Origin: Microplitis mediator
Taxonomy: Eukaryota > Arthropoda > Insecta > Hymenoptera > Braconidae
Length of the DNA: 64,000 nucleotides
Reading direction: 5' to 3'
Assembly (NCBI RefSeq): GCF_029852145.1
Contig: NC_079976.1
Coordinates: 3,906,001 to 3,970,000, forward strand
The translations under genes were made by a program, and so were the position numbers. Numbering within the stretch: the first letter of the stretch is position 1; every line of letters starts with the position of its first letter. Below the pieces are notes generated by a model. The model ran no database searches. It had not been told where the DNA came from and saw only the letters and a program-made list of their open reading frames with translations. Shown in pieces: positions 13,699-27,189 of this stretch.

Positions 13699-13895
13699 TG
13701 ATGATCCAAAACTGACAGGCAATCAACAATTTTTCGTTTTCTTTTTAACAAATCAATTAAAAAAAAAAAAAAAAAAATGCGCGTTTACAAAATTAAAAAA
13801 ACTACACATGCAATTTTTTCAAATACTTTTTTTTATAATTTATCATTTTTAAAAATAATCCAAAAATTATTAGACGTCATCTAACTTCAGTATCT
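13699..13895. repeat. Fold-back repeat family A copy
   Basis: It starts GATGATCCAAAACTGACAGG and ends CATCTAACTTCAGTATC, with the internal pair TGCGCGTTTACA ... CTACACATGCAA and the same A/T-rich filling seen in the dishevelled intron copies. The ends have diverged. It is non-coding. Confidence 0.65.
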
Positions 13896-15604
13896 TCTAA
13901 TTTTTTAAATTTAGTTTCGATTATCTGCCAATTAGTTCTACCGGACAAACAATTAAAATTTATCAGTAATTAAAAAAAACTATCTCACAATTATACAATT
14001 GTCTTATCAGCTTTTAATTTATTTATATTTTCCACTGCAAGTTTTTTAACAGCGGTCAGTTTTTATTTCCACAAAAAAATAAGAAGAAGAAGAAATTGGA
14101 GAAAACAAAGTCTGCAAGTTTAATTAATTAGTTAGCGATAAAAGCGCTTGATAAATAAATAAAATAAACTGTTTAGAGTAATTATTTGTACACATATCTG
14201 TTAATACTAAGGGGTATTGAGATAGAGTAAGATTTGTGATTGTTGGTGGGGATGAAAGGAGTTGCTGAGGAGAGACGTCGTCGTCATCGTCATCGTGTCT
14301 ACCGTTTGGGTACTCTCCAGAATATGCCTTATGTCTGTTTCTTAAAGAAACATTTCATCAGTCGTATTCAAGTACTCGAAAGTTTAACAACTAACTGATA
14401 AACACGTAACAACAATTATACGAATGTAAATATATATCACTAACAATTATCAAGGTAATAACAGTTATTACAAGTTATCATCATTGTCATCAACTAAACA
14501 CAATAAATATACAATTTATAAAGTAATTAAGTACATAAATAAATAAATAAGTTAACCGACTTGATATTATTTACATAAAAAATTTCACATGTTAAAATAA
14601 CATCTTAAATTTAAAAAGCTGAGGCACTTATAGTCTGCTTTACTTGTTCGCACTGACTCTTGCAATGTGATTTAAATATAGTCTAAATTGTGCAGTTCGA
14701 ATTACCTACTCACTATTATTACTATGTACATACATTTGAATTTTTAATTTGATACTGTTATTAAAAATTATAATTACTCAGTAGCCATACATTTTAACTG
14801 ATGAATTGCTCAAATTATTGTCATTTTGTTTAATTTTATCACTTAAAATTCGCATGATATGTATCGTATAATAGTTAGAGTCTATTAGTTAGCGGAAAAA
14901 TTCCATTACTATTTAACTATATTCGTCTATTTATATCAGAGCCACTGGTATGTGTATTAATTGTTGCGTGTGACGGAGCTTGAAATAAATAATACAACAA
15001 ATTTATTTCTAAACACACGTAACACGTGTATATTACGTGGACGTGTTTAAGAGATAAATAGATTGTTAGTTAGTTAGGCTTTTAATAACTAATGCTAACG
15101 ATAAATTTATCATCATAATTATTATCATTATTTATTTTAAATTACTTTGAACATTAAGGACAAAACAATTACCGATAATTCGAATTCAATCGTGTGAATT
15201 AATCTCATAAAACTCTGCTTCGAAGAACCTGAAAATTCTGCTTCATAATGATGAAGTTTAATGAAGAAATAAATAAATTACTGATGTATAAAGTGGACGA
15301 TAATTGCCAGTATTTTTTTTTCTTATGAGTGCATAATTGAAGTATGTTGTAGATAATAAAGATAAATTATTCGCATTTATAATAATAACACCGTGGGCGG
15401 TTATTATCGTGTGTAATCACTGTTATCACGTGTCCCAAATTTATAATAACAATGGGCTCGCGGATTTTTGTATTTATTTATTTCATTGTCATCACACCGT
15501 GGAAAATTATTTCATGGCCATCGGCTTTGACTCTGTAGAAATCCTTTCTATCCTCATTAAAAATTATTTTATATCCGTGTCTATGTATATATGTTCAATT
15601 GCAG

Positions 15605-18420
15605 ATGGAATTACATACAAATCCAAGTATTAAAAAGAACAAAGACATAAAGCGGGGCGCGGAAACAATATTTGAAGGATCAAAAATTAGCATGTGAGTT
15701 TATGGAAATTTAAAAATAAATTATAAATTATTATTATTCTGAGTAATTTATAATTATATTTATATGCAAATTTAAGTGTTGATGATAATTATGGAGTATT
15801 TCGATCAAATGATCCAATTATGTCGTTGGGAAACTCGACGGTAAATTCAAATCCTCATGCTTCTGATCATCCGATAGGCAGCGATCATCCCACGTCGTAA
15901 GTGACAATAAAAAAAAAAAAATAGTAATTTAAATAAATGAATGGATGAAAGATTGCATGATTATTTAATTAATTAATTGAATAATAATAATTATAATAAT
16001 GAGACAATCGACGATTATAAGCAAAAAGATAAAAAATGTGATATTTTTTGGAGTAAGGGTACAACTAATCACAAAGTTATCTTAGGTATTGCGAAACTAT
16101 GATGCACTTATTCAAAGGAAATGTTGGTTCAGGAATATTTGCACTTGGAGATGCATTTAAAAATGCCGGATTGTTTCTGGGTCCACCACTCACTATATTT
16201 CTCGGCATCATCTGTGTACACGCGCAACATATCCTCGTATGTTTAAAATAAAAAAAATACCGACAAGTTTTTTGTTATTTATTTAATTTTTTTTTGTCAT
16301 TCAATATAAATATATATATGTATTTATATATACATATATATTTTTGTTCATTATTGTCGCTAATTGTTGCACGACAAGTTACTACACCGTTAGATTGAGC
16401 TGTGGCAGACTAAAACTTGAATCAAAATTAACGTGTTCATTTTCGTTTTAAATTCAAAATGAAAAAATATTTTATTTTTAATGTTCACAGGAATCTTTGC
16501 ACTCTTTGTAATAAAAATATATAAATATAAGAATGGATATTTCCGGTTTATTCAAGTAAACTGTAATTTACTGACATCAACTTTTTGTCACGAGACTAAA
16601 CGATCGATGGATATTTGAAAAAAATATATATAAAACGTGAGTTATATTTTAGTAAAGAAGAAAAATATAATTTTGTTAAAAGTTTTAGTTTCCCATTGCT
16701 CGATAAATATATAGACTCAATTTAAAATGATTGAATACCTAAAAAATAAAGGTGTTTAGTTAATGAAATATCTAAAATATTATAAAATAATTATTTTCAG
16801 ATTGAATGTAATGATGAGGCATGTAAACATGTGGGTAATACTGTTAAAACAGACAGTATTGGATATGCCGGAACCGTCGAATTATGTTTTGAAATCGGTC
16901 CACAGCGGTTGCGAAAATTTTCCGGATTAATGAGGTGTGCCAAAATAAAAAATATATATGCATCGCACATACATTGCTATAGATGTCATATCTATTTATC
17001 AAGTTATTTATAAAATAATTATAATTATAATAATGAGTATAATAATAATAGTAACAACAACTCTAGATCATGATAAAATTAATTTCAGAAAGATAGTGAA
17101 CCTATTTGTATGTGTAACGCAGTTTGGTTTTTGCTGCGTTTACTTTGTCTTTATATCAACTAACATGCTCCAGGTAATAAAACAAAAACAAAGTAGTATT
17201 AAGTATGATCATGTGCACTATACGTGATATTAATTTATTAAAAACAGGTTTTAGACCAGTATGGATTCCATTTGAGCGTTCACTGGCACATGGCCATTGC
17301 CTTGTTGCCGATAATGATGAGCACGTGGATAAGAAACCTCAAGTACCTGGCTCCAGTCTCTTCAATAGCTAATTTATTAGTCGTTGCTGGCTATGTTGCG
17401 ACTATTTACATTATGAGCTACAATTTACCCCCGATAAGTGAACGTCATTATGTCGCTGAGTACCAATCGATACCTCTGTTCTTTGGCACCGTTATTTATT
17501 CATTCGAAGCTATTACGCTGGTACATAAACACAATTGTATTTATATCCATTTAAGAGATATATTTATTAAGAGATTAAGAAATTTTAAGTAAAACATTTA
17601 GCAGTGACATAATGAATTTAAAATTACAGGTGCTGCCGCTCAAAAATGAAATGAAAAATCCCCGGAAGTTCAGTAGTCCTCTAGGTGTTCTTAATGTTGG
17701 TATGGTGTTCGTCGCCGGGATGTTTGTTACAATGGGATTCCTAGCATACCTCCAGTATGGTGATAATGTACAGGGATCAGTTACGCTTAATCTTAATTCC
17801 AAAGAAATGTAATTTAATCCATTTACTCATTTTATTTTTTCACAGGCTCTTGACCTAACATTTTATTTTATTTATTGTCTTAACCGTTATCTTTTATTTT
17901 ATTTATTTATTTACTTTTATTTTCAGATTGCCACAATGTATAAAAGTTGCTATATCTTTGAGCATCATGTTTACATATGCATTGCAATTTTACGTGCCCG
18001 TAGCAATTATGTGGCCGGGAATAGTCCAACGGTATGGACCATTCCGTCACCCAGTTATTATGGAAACCTGCTTCCGATCGACACTCTGTTTAATGACTTG
18101 TAAGTCTTTATTTAAATACTTACATTAATAATAATAATAATAATAACAATAATGAATATGTTTGTTATGTTGCAGTTATACTGGCAGAAGCAATTCCTAA
18201 TCTTGGTCTCTTTATATCACTAGTCGGTGCATTAAGTAGCACAGCATTAGCGTTACTATTTCCGCCAATTATTGAAATAGTCGTCCGCTCACAAAATAAT
18301 ACTCTAAGTTATTTTAAAATAGTTAAAAATTCTTTTATACTACTGATAGGACTTCTTGGATTTGTCACAGGCACATACGAAAGTATAACAGCTATTATCA
18401 ATGCATTTAGTAAAAAATAG
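15605..18420 (+). CDS. Proton-coupled amino acid transporter, SLC36 type
   Basis: Nine coding exons: 15605-15693, 15777-15896, 16086-16236, 16801-16934, 17089-17173, 17248-17520, 17630-17808, 17927-18099 and 18176-18420, about 482 aa, all phases consistent. After a hydrophilic N-terminus of about 70 residues comes the family signature MMHLFKGNVGSGIFALGDAF in TM1. About ten hydrophobic segments follow (e.g. FVCVTQFGFCCVYFVFI, VFVAGMFVTMGFLAYLQYG, and FTYALQFYVPVAIMWPG). Members (vertebrate PAT1-4, fly Pathetic and CG paralogues) move small amino acids with protons across the plasma or lysosomal membrane and feed TOR signalling. Which paralogue this is cannot be told from sequence alone. The ATG directly follows a splice acceptor, so an upstream untranslated exon exists. 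The 3' end abuts that of GTF3C1. Confidence 0.92.
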
Positions 18421-18528
18421 TTAAGTTTTAATAAATTTAGAAATTATTTAAATAAAAAATTATAAAACAAAAAAAACATTAATTACATTAAAATCTTTTT
18501 ACTTTATTAATATAAGAGATTAATTTTA
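18421..18528. terminator. Shared convergent 3' region with opposing polyadenylation signals
   Basis: Only 108 bp separate the stop codon of the SLC36 gene (plus) from the stop of GTF3C1 (minus). Plus-strand AATAAA signals are at 18430-18435 and 18451-18456. A minus-strand AATAAA (TTTATT on plus) is at 18503-18508. Normal cleavage 10-30 nt beyond each signal would make the two transcripts meet or overlap. Confidence 0.65.
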
Positions 18529-21500
18529 TCAATCTTCAGACTGACAAGTCTCACCGTCTTTAGCTGTAGTATCTGTAGTCTCATTAAGATTTGATTTGCG
18601 TGAGAGATAAAAACGTACGAAAGTACCAAATTTAATAGTCGCGCCTATCGTTGCCTCGATAATTATTTCACTTTCAATTTCTGATGAACCGTCAGCTCTG
18701 ACTGGATAATCTGTAATACGTAAATCAAAATTATTGACTGTTACAAGTGATTAATTTTTAACTACAGTAATAAATATTTAAATGCATACATAATTTAATT
18801 GACGACGCATTTGAAAATAATGTACCCGGTGGTTTACGTATAATTCTTAATGTCACACAATCCAGTTTCGCGAGTATCTGCAATAAATATTTACATTTTA
18901 TCATTAATTATTAATAAAAGTTTATTTGCTGTACGAGTTCATTAGCTTTAATCACCTCAACGAGCTCGCGAGTATGATAAGGCTGTAAAGCTGGGACAAA
19001 TCTTGTTTGCACTTGAGATAATGTAATACCGGGATGCACTAAACAGTGTGATAGTATCGCACCGAGCATTTTTTCTAACATCATGCGATTAATTACACCG
19101 TCAATTTGAACCCACGGTCTTACCAAGACGTTTATCTTTTCTGCCGAACTAAAATAAATAATAAAATTAATTATTAATTAATTATCAATAGCATTGGAAA
19201 AAAACTAAATGATATGCCAGATATTATTTATTTACCGACATTCCTTTCATATCTTTACAATTTTTCAAGGCTTTAGTGTACAGACGATATAAAAAAAGTA
19301 AAAGTAATAACACTGTTTTATAATAATTATATTTACTTTGCATAGATAAGTATTGAAAATAATTAAATGTGTAAGAAACTAAAGATTAAAAAAAGTCTAA
19401 TTGTATAAATTAGTTTTTAGTAAATAAATAATATCGAGCATTTTTTTTAGACCTTTCCCACTAATTGAGTAATTAAGTCAACTTACTTTAGATCTAATTT
19501 TTTAACTGCTGTATAAATATCTTTAGTTTGTAACAGGCAGCGCATATTTGCACGTGTACTTTTTTGATTGAGTAATTTCATGTCTGAAGTTTCTAATTCC
19601 ATTGAATTCATTGCATCAGAATTAATATCAATATTCATATTATCATTATCATTATCATTACTGTCATGATCAATGTCGTCTTGATCATTGTCATCATCAA
19701 TATTGTCATTATCATCATCAATATTTTCATTGTTATCATTATTGCCGTCATTATTTTCATTACTGTCACCGAAGTCGATTATTTTGTTATTTTTTTCTGA
19801 TAAAAATTTGTCCAACACACTCGCGGATTCTGTGTAATTATTCGCTGAATTAAATACGTAAACGCTACCAGGCGGAAAGTGTGGCAATGACTCGCGCTGC
19901 AACCGCAAAATTTTAATCGATTGCACGTACCAGGGTTCCGCGTAATGATAATGGACGTAATGCATCTCAGTGACACCGGAACGTAAAAATATTCGGTGAT
20001 CAGTCATGTAAGAAAGTATATCATACAATTTTTCCTCAAGTATTCGATAAAATTTATTAGTCAGTTCCTTCAAAGTCGCGCCTTGCTCGCGTTTGTTGCG
20101 GATGTAGTCGTAAATTAGTTCTGTTTCGACGGACTCAATGTTGCCGTGAGTCTCGAGATCTTCTTTGAGACTCTCATAATCTGGTACATCTTTTGGAAAA
20201 ACAGCAAATTTACTCAAGTCTTTGACGACATCTTTGTAAAATTCATTTTTCAATAAAAATAAGTCCTCTTTAATTTTATCATCGATAACAAAATCTGGAT
20301 CGGCTCTTATCTCGCTATCAATCTTGGGCACGGAATAGTACAATCCGAATGTACTGACGACAAAATATTCATGCGCGTGATGGCTATCTGGCAAATTATG
20401 TAATTTTTCATTTAATTCCTCTCGTACTTGAAGCAACGCGATCCTCGTATGCTTTTTCTTCGTATCAAAAGTATCTTCATCTCTCGCACGATTTTGATTA
20501 CGTGATTCACTAACACGATTCACACTTGCGATAATATCATTAACCATATTCGAATTATTTTTATGGCTTTCCGCAGATTCTTCATTCTCATTATTCAAAT
20601 TTTCATTGAAAAATCCACGTTCTTTATTAGATTGTCCGTTCGGATCAAGATTACCAAGACGTATTAAGCTCTTGCTCACTCGTTCGTCATCAATGTCCAT
20701 GGGAATATGATCATTTACTATCCGATTGAGCGTATCAATTGATGTCCCCATGGAAACCTGATCAACTAAACGCATCATGGCTTCACGTGGATCTTCTTCT
20801 TGATCATCGCTGCCAACATTGTCAAGCTCATCCATTCGCGTCTGTCTGAATGCCTCATGCATTTCATTGTCAATAAATGATGACTTACAATTGTCTATAT
20901 CACTCTTTGTAATTTTTATCCCGCGACTATCTATTGTTGTTTTTATTTCTAATTCGTCATCGCTGTCATCAAGTGCAAAACTATAATCTTTGTTTACTGG
21001 TCTTGATACGTTGTGTTGATTATTATCATTAGTATTATTATTATCACTATTATTATTACTGCGATCATTATTATCATTATTATTACTACTATTGCTACTA
21101 CTATTAGGATTACTAGTATCTAACTTTGGCCAACCCCAAGAATCTTTTCTAAATGAAAATTTTTTAATCGGAGGTTTAACAGCAACAATAGAAACTTCCG
21201 ATGGCAATTCATCTCGTACAGGAATTTCACGTTCAGTTTCATTTTTTGACTCTTTTTCCTGCTCAGTTTCTAACCTTTCTAAATTACACAGGATATCCTG
21301 ATACCTTTTAGCAATTCTAAGATAATTTTTGTCGTACTCCTGAAGATCTGAATCCAATGCGATAACATGATCAGGTATTTTTATATTAAAATCAAGATTG
21401 TCGCATGCAAGAAGCTCTTGGGCACCTAAAATCACTCCACCGTTGGGCGCGTAAATTTCGACTCCACGTTCGAACCCCAAGGAGTTATTGGTGTAGCCAT

Positions 21501-24500
21501 CAATTAGTTTTTGCAGAAAGTCTTGCGTCTCGCGGTAGAGTTCCAGTGGCAATTTCGAAAGAAATTTGTAGACGTAGGTTGTGCTCAATTGGTACTGGGA
21601 ACTGGTCATTGGCATGCAGCTGCCGCTGCCGATTTTTTTCATAACCGTTTTGAAGTAACGTTTTAAAGAGACCATGCCGTCAGCTCGAATTTTGGTCATC
21701 GCGTTTTTCAACAGAATTTCAGGATACTGTTGGTAAATTCGGAACAGCTGGTAGGCCCACGAGCGACGATCTCTGCCGCAGCACATTGAGCTGAAGATAA
21801 CGGAGTTAATTGTTGCGGAATGAATGTCATTTACATTTTTAATCGGTTTAGTGAAGCCTTGATTGGCGTAGGGTTGTTCCGGGCGACTTATGTCGTACAA
21901 CAAATTAAATTCGCCCAGAGTTGTTGGCTGTGATGTTGATTCCTGGGTGTCTTTTTGTGAAATGTGATGTCTTTTAGCAACATAATTACAAATTGTTTTA
22001 AAAACATTAGATATTTTATCATCGTGTTCATTAGCATTGTAAGTTTTACGAATAATATCAATAATATTGTTGTACTTTTTGTTGAGATAGTGATTTTCTT
22101 TGAGCTCTTCGATACCCAGAGCTAATCTATGAGCCATTTGAGGTTTTTTACTTATGTACAAAAGTCTTCGCTGACAAGCGCGCGATGTTTTGTTGTGAGA
22201 ATTCTGCGAGTAAGTTCTCAAGACATCTCTCACTGCGGGAAATGATACTAATTGATTACGTGGATTTGGGCAAAGATAAACCATCACCATTTTACAGATC
22301 AGTAGAATATTGTCTTCACGCTCATCCCAATCTACACGGAGCTTCTTCATGTGTTGAAGAGCCGTGTGATCAATATCATCATACAAAACGCGTTTACGTT
22401 TCTGACGTTTCCTGGGCATGACTCGCCTGACAACTTTATCCGCTCGTTGTGTATCTGCAGTTACAACTAATTTAGGCGGTGCTGCAATTGCTGGCTTTTC
22501 TTTAACTTTCTTGGTCTTTGAGTTGCTAACACTCACGTTCGTAGGCCCGGTGACTTTTTTCAGACCTTTGAACTCCGTGAATTTAATAGGCTTGGCTTCT
22601 ATTTTTGATAATCGTGCGTTACGTGCACGATCTGGCTGCTTTCTAATCATTTTACTGAAAGGAATATTAGTACTAAAGTTTTCCCAGTTCCAATTACGCT
22701 TAAGATGTGAAAAGAAGGCCGAGTCTATTCCCGCTGCTCCTTTTTTATCACCCGGCATGATTCCTAGATCAAGCGTAGAAGCTTCGAGTGCCAATCGTGG
22801 CTTCAAACACTGAATCATTTCCGGTTTTTTTGATAAATCTTCTAAAGTTATTTCCGTCCCCTCGACAGCTTGTCTGCCTCCTAATCTAGTGCAGACACAA
22901 ATCTGCCACATGTCATACCAGTAATTTTCAATCGCTTGTAACTTATCAAAAGTATAAGCCGTAACTGGATAAGTTTTGTCTTCAATTTTATGGTACCCAG
23001 GAGCTGAGGACGTGGTATCCGTCAGCTCACTCCGCCTATTCAGGTAAATAAACACCTGATCTTTTTCTTTAAACTTCTGGGGCCCGAACTGAAGCAGCCC
23101 GATGTAGCAAAGCCGCTGAATGGTTTCATAAATCGAATAAATGTACCTGCGTTTCATTAGAAGAGCGTTACGAATAAATATCGGAAGATCTTTCATCAAA
23201 TAATGTTTTCTTATCGGGTGGCTTATGTAGTAACTCAAATCTGGTATGTAAAAGGGAAGTTTATGGACCTCGAGGAAAACAGAAAGTGGCAAGCGAAGAA
23301 TAACGTCGCAAATCATCGCCCATCCCTCATTCCAGCCGCTATGCTGCGGCAGAGGTGGGATGAACATCCTCCAGTCAACCTCTCTGGAATATATTTCACC
23401 CATCTCGCGTTCCATTTTTTCAGATATCTCCTGCCCATCAGCACGCAGCCTTTCAATCTGATCTATTTTTGATACATTCTCTCCCCTGTACTCGTAAATT
23501 AAATAGTACAAAATTCTGTGGAGTATTTTCATACGAATGAATTTCGGTTTGTATCCATAATCTCTCCCTGCTTTCAAATCATACTTCAAATTATCAGGCA
23601 TCATTCTAGCGTCGAATTTATTTTTATCTCCAGCTTCTTGAGATTCAGCTTCCGTAGGAGTATCATCAGCTGCTACTGTCTTCTCATTAGCATCCGTTTG
23701 TTGCTCATTATTAATCATTTTAACAGACTTCTTTTTAGGAGATGGCATCAAACAGAATTTAATTTTAGCCTGCTCGACCGCTGATTGAATTACCGAGTGA
23801 TTGACATTAATATTTGTATCACAAACAAAGAATAGAACTTTTTTACGGTTATTTGCGCTCAGGGTCAATTTCATATTCTTAACCAAATTATCACGTGCTA
23901 GGCGCTGCAGCATCCGCATTAACGACTTCTTGTCCATTTTAACTTCGTACCCTTCACGCTCTTCTTCCTCGTTTATCATTTTCATCAGCTTTGTTGGGTC
24001 GTCGATAATTTTAAGCTCTTTCACAACAGTGATGATAAGATTCAATCTTTTTAATGTCCGATAAGTAAACGCGGTCGAAGTTGTTGTTACGTCAATTATT
24101 TTTTCCTCGTCATCAAGCCATGATTTATCATAATTGTCTTCGATATTGTAATTTTCTTCTGGATTGTAACCTTCTGCGTTATAGTTCTCCTCTGTATTGT
24201 AACCTTCTGCATTGTACTGCTCTTCTGGGTTGTAACCTTCAGCATTATAATATTCCTCTGGATTATAACCTTCAGCGTTATAATATTCTTCTGGGTTATA
24301 AAATCCATGATTGAAGTTTTCTTCGCTATTATAAGCTTCCGTATTAACTTCTGTATTTATTTCTTGATTATGGAACAGATTGCTACTTATTTTTATTCTC
24401 TTCGCGTTAAAATCATCAATATCTATAGAACCACTTGAATTTTGTCGTTTACGTGACGGAAGATTTGAATTTATTCTTTCAGGAAGAATATGATTTTGAG

Positions 24501-26895
24501 TGTCCAAAGAAATATTCGATTCGATATTTTCCAAAGGAATACAATCTTGAGTATCCGGATTTGTCTTAATATTTTTCAGGAGAACTCCGTCTTGAGTATC
24601 CGGTGGATGCGCGTTAATATTTTCAGGAAGAATACAATTTTGAGCATCTGCAGAAGGATTTGGCTGAATATTTTCAGGAGGAACAATTTTCTGAGTGGCT
24701 GAAGACGGGATGGATTGAGTACTTTCAGGAACAACAGACTCCTGAGTGTCCAAACCCGAAGTTGACTCGATTTCTTCAGGGTTACGTTCTTGAGTATCCA
24801 CAGAACTTGGAATATTTGCTTGTGCGTTTTGATTCTGAACATCTGCAGACTTTACTTTAACTCTTCTACGATTAACTCGTGACATTCCAGCGATTTTCGA
24901 TACGTCCAATTGAGCGATATTAAAATATCCAACTTTATATTTACTTCGCTTTCTTACTTTTCCTTTATTTTTAACGTTAGTGTTTGCGTATTTTTTCAAA
25001 ATTTTATTAACAACCGAAAATAAGTGATAGCGATCGACATTCAAGGCTTCTAATTTTATTGGAGTATTTTCAATTTCCATTTCAATATTAACATTATAAT
25101 CCCTAGCAGTAATCTGAGCATCTCTCCCCGTGTTTTCTTGACCATCTCCAGCAGTAACTGTCTCATTAACTTTTATATTAATTTTATCACCTGTTTCCCT
25201 AACTGTTTGTTCATCAGCATTATCTCGTTTAAAATTAACAGGGTGATCTGTCATAACATCATCAACATCAACAGTTTCAAAATGATTTATAATAATGTTA
25301 TCATCAGGATCAGGCGGTTCGTTATCAGCATTTTCATCATCAACTTGATCATCCTGATTATCATTGAATTCAATTGGGTAATTAGTTTCAGTTGGTCTAT
25401 TGTCGGTATTGTTGATGTTGTCATCAGGAGTACCAAGAGGATAAAAGAAATCCATAGCCGTAGTAGCTGTTTGATTGACGGAATCATTCAACGAATCTTT
25501 TGCCAGCTTTTTCATTTTACGAATCTCCGAATTAAATTGTTTACTAATCGTACTGCCTTTTTCAAACTTCTTAGATACAAATTTACCGATTCTCTGCCTA
25601 CCCGAGTCATCCATATAAGTGCCAATAACATTCAGCTTCGATAGGTTTCTCAAAATTGTCCGGGACTGTAACTTAGTCATGCCCATTTGGACACCAAGAT
25701 CACGCTGACTGATGCCATTGACATTTGCGCGCTCAACGACAGCATTGGCTTGTTTAAGAAGTGGTTCAAAGAGCAGCTGATTAGACACATCAAGATCATA
25801 AGACTCCTCATCATCGACCAACTCGTCTTTGTTCCACAAATTATTCACGTCGGCATTAGGATCCACTAGCTGTACAGCCCGGATTCTTTTTTCTTTAGCA
25901 GGACACGCTTTCCGTTGCCATTCGTAATCAGGTGCATCAGGATACAACACTCTGTAGGGTACTATTAAATCTGTCTTAACGACTTTCTGGAAGAATGAAG
26001 TTTTAAATAAACGTTTTATGCTATTTTCAATCTGCAACTCCTTCTTTATTTCTTTATAATCAGCCAGATAATTATCGCGACTCTTTAAGATGTCAATTAT
26101 CCTCTCAGCTAAATAGACCATTTTTGGTTTACGTTCGACGTAAAAACGCGGCAAGTGCAACAAACTGCTGGCACTTCCATGTCCCAGTGTCTTTTGATAG
26201 TGGACTTGTTTCGTAATCAACTTATGCTTAAGCAATAATTTACGATAGTAAAACAACGACTTAGGATCTTCATTTAAAATACTAAGACTGTGTTTTCCTT
26301 GAGTTACTTCCCCGTGGTACCGAGACCTGCCTACACGTTCCAAGAAGCAATACTGCACTACATTCATCTCCAAAGTCGGACAAACGCAATCTCCTATCAA
26401 AGCTTGATGTCTTATCTCCTGAGACCCAACGATCACCAGAGTTGATCCATACTTTTTGCTGGCTTCTCTCAGAGTCAAAGAATCTGTCGATTCAATTAAC
26501 TTCCTTGTATGATAACCTTTGCATGAGCCTTGGATGCCGTTCTTAACATCATCCACCGGATGAAACTCGTAAATGTCGTCAGGAATGTCATCCGGTTCAG
26601 TTATAATTCCAAGATCAGGATCTACGTACTCATACCGATCATAAATAACCAGCGGAGGTCTCGGCGACTCTAGTTCATAAAAATATATTCCGCGAGTTGA
26701 TGTACATATTGTCCATACCTGTTCTTTAAAGGATTTTGGAAACTCATCTTGCATTTGAAGCCGCAGAGACAGTCGCTTCCATAATGCCTCCAAGGTTATT
26801 CCATCTAGACCTTCCAGTGCTACCTCATCAATCACTATATCCACCAGGTTCGTCGATGGTGCATATACTGCACTATCCACTTGGGTTAAATGCAT
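18529..26895 (-). CDS. GTF3C1: General transcription factor 3C subunit 1 (TFIIIC largest subunit)
   Basis: Minus-strand exons: 26895-19487 (7409 nt), 19148-18935, 18877-18790 and 18710-18529, about 2630 aa, longer than the human protein of about 2100. The true ATG is at 26895. The N-terminus has the family signature IDEVALEGLDGITLEALWKR and continues with GIQGSCKGYHTRK, IVGSQEIRHQALIG and FLERVGRSRYHGEVTQGKHS, then winged-helix segments (ISQRDLGVQMGMTKLQSRTI, DDSGRQRIGKFVSKKF). This subunit binds the B box of tRNA promoters and recruits TFIIIB for RNA polymerase III. Insect-specific filler includes Asp-Thr-Gln-rich repeats (about 690-820), Tyr-Asn-Ala-Glu-Gly-type repeats (about 860-930), an Asn-rich stretch (about 1930-1965) and an Asp/Asn-rich stretch (about 2375-2425). 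The last exons encode a conserved RPWVQIDGVINRMMLEKMLG tail. No stop interrupts 2470 codons, so the gene is surely functional. Confidence 0.95.
24110..24310 (-). repeat. In-frame 30-nt minisatellite in GTF3C1
   Basis: About six imperfect 30-nt units encode a 10-residue repeat of the type EGYNPEEYYN. The unit sequence is visible on the plus strand as repeated TTATAATATTC and GGTTATAACC-like blocks. Phase is kept in every unit, so expansion and contraction stay in frame. It falls in the poorly conserved middle of the protein. Confidence 0.85.
24440..24835 (-). repeat. In-frame degenerate DTQ...PENI repeat in GTF3C1
   Basis: About seven degenerate units of roughly 15-21 residues share a DTQ(E/D/N) start and a (P/L)ENI-like end (DTQESVVPEST, DTQDCIPLENIE, DTQNHILPERIN). 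The repeat is older and more diverged than the 30-nt minisatellite next to it. It is rich in Ser, Pro, Asn and Glu and likely disordered. Confidence 0.7.
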
Positions 26896-26963
26896 TGTCA
26901 ATTACTTATTGCAAGTGTCAATTATATAAAAATCTGAAAGAAAATATTTATCATGATCAATCT

Positions 26964-27170
26964 ACAATGATCTCAGTCAGCAGACAATTAACAATCGTCG
27001 GATTTTTTTTCAACAAATCGATTGCAAATAAAAAAAAAAACTAAAAATATGCACATGTAGGAAATTAACAAAACTATAGGTGCAATTTTTCAAATATTTC
27101 TTTTTTTTACAATTTATAATTTTTTAAAAAATCCAAAAATTTCAAAACGTCAGCTAACTTCAGTATCATT
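26964..27170. repeat. Fold-back repeat family A copy upstream of GTF3C1
   Basis: It begins AATGATCTCAGTCAGCAGAC and ends GTCAGCTAACTTCAGTATCA, with the internal pair TGCACATGTAGG ... CTATAGGTGCAA. It lies about 70 bp upstream of the GTF3C1 start codon, inside the likely 5' UTR or core promoter. Confidence 0.75.
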
Positions 27171-27189
27171 ACTACGTACTGTAATTTTT

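Noticed and set aside
15337..15633. Plus-strand 98-codon frame before the SLC36 gene
   Set aside because: Its end overlaps the first coding exon in another frame, and it has no recognisable domain.
26896..26901. Upstream start for GTF3C1 two codons before the ATG
   Set aside because: The codon there is TTG, not ATG; the first true ATG is at 26895 and fits the family N-terminus.
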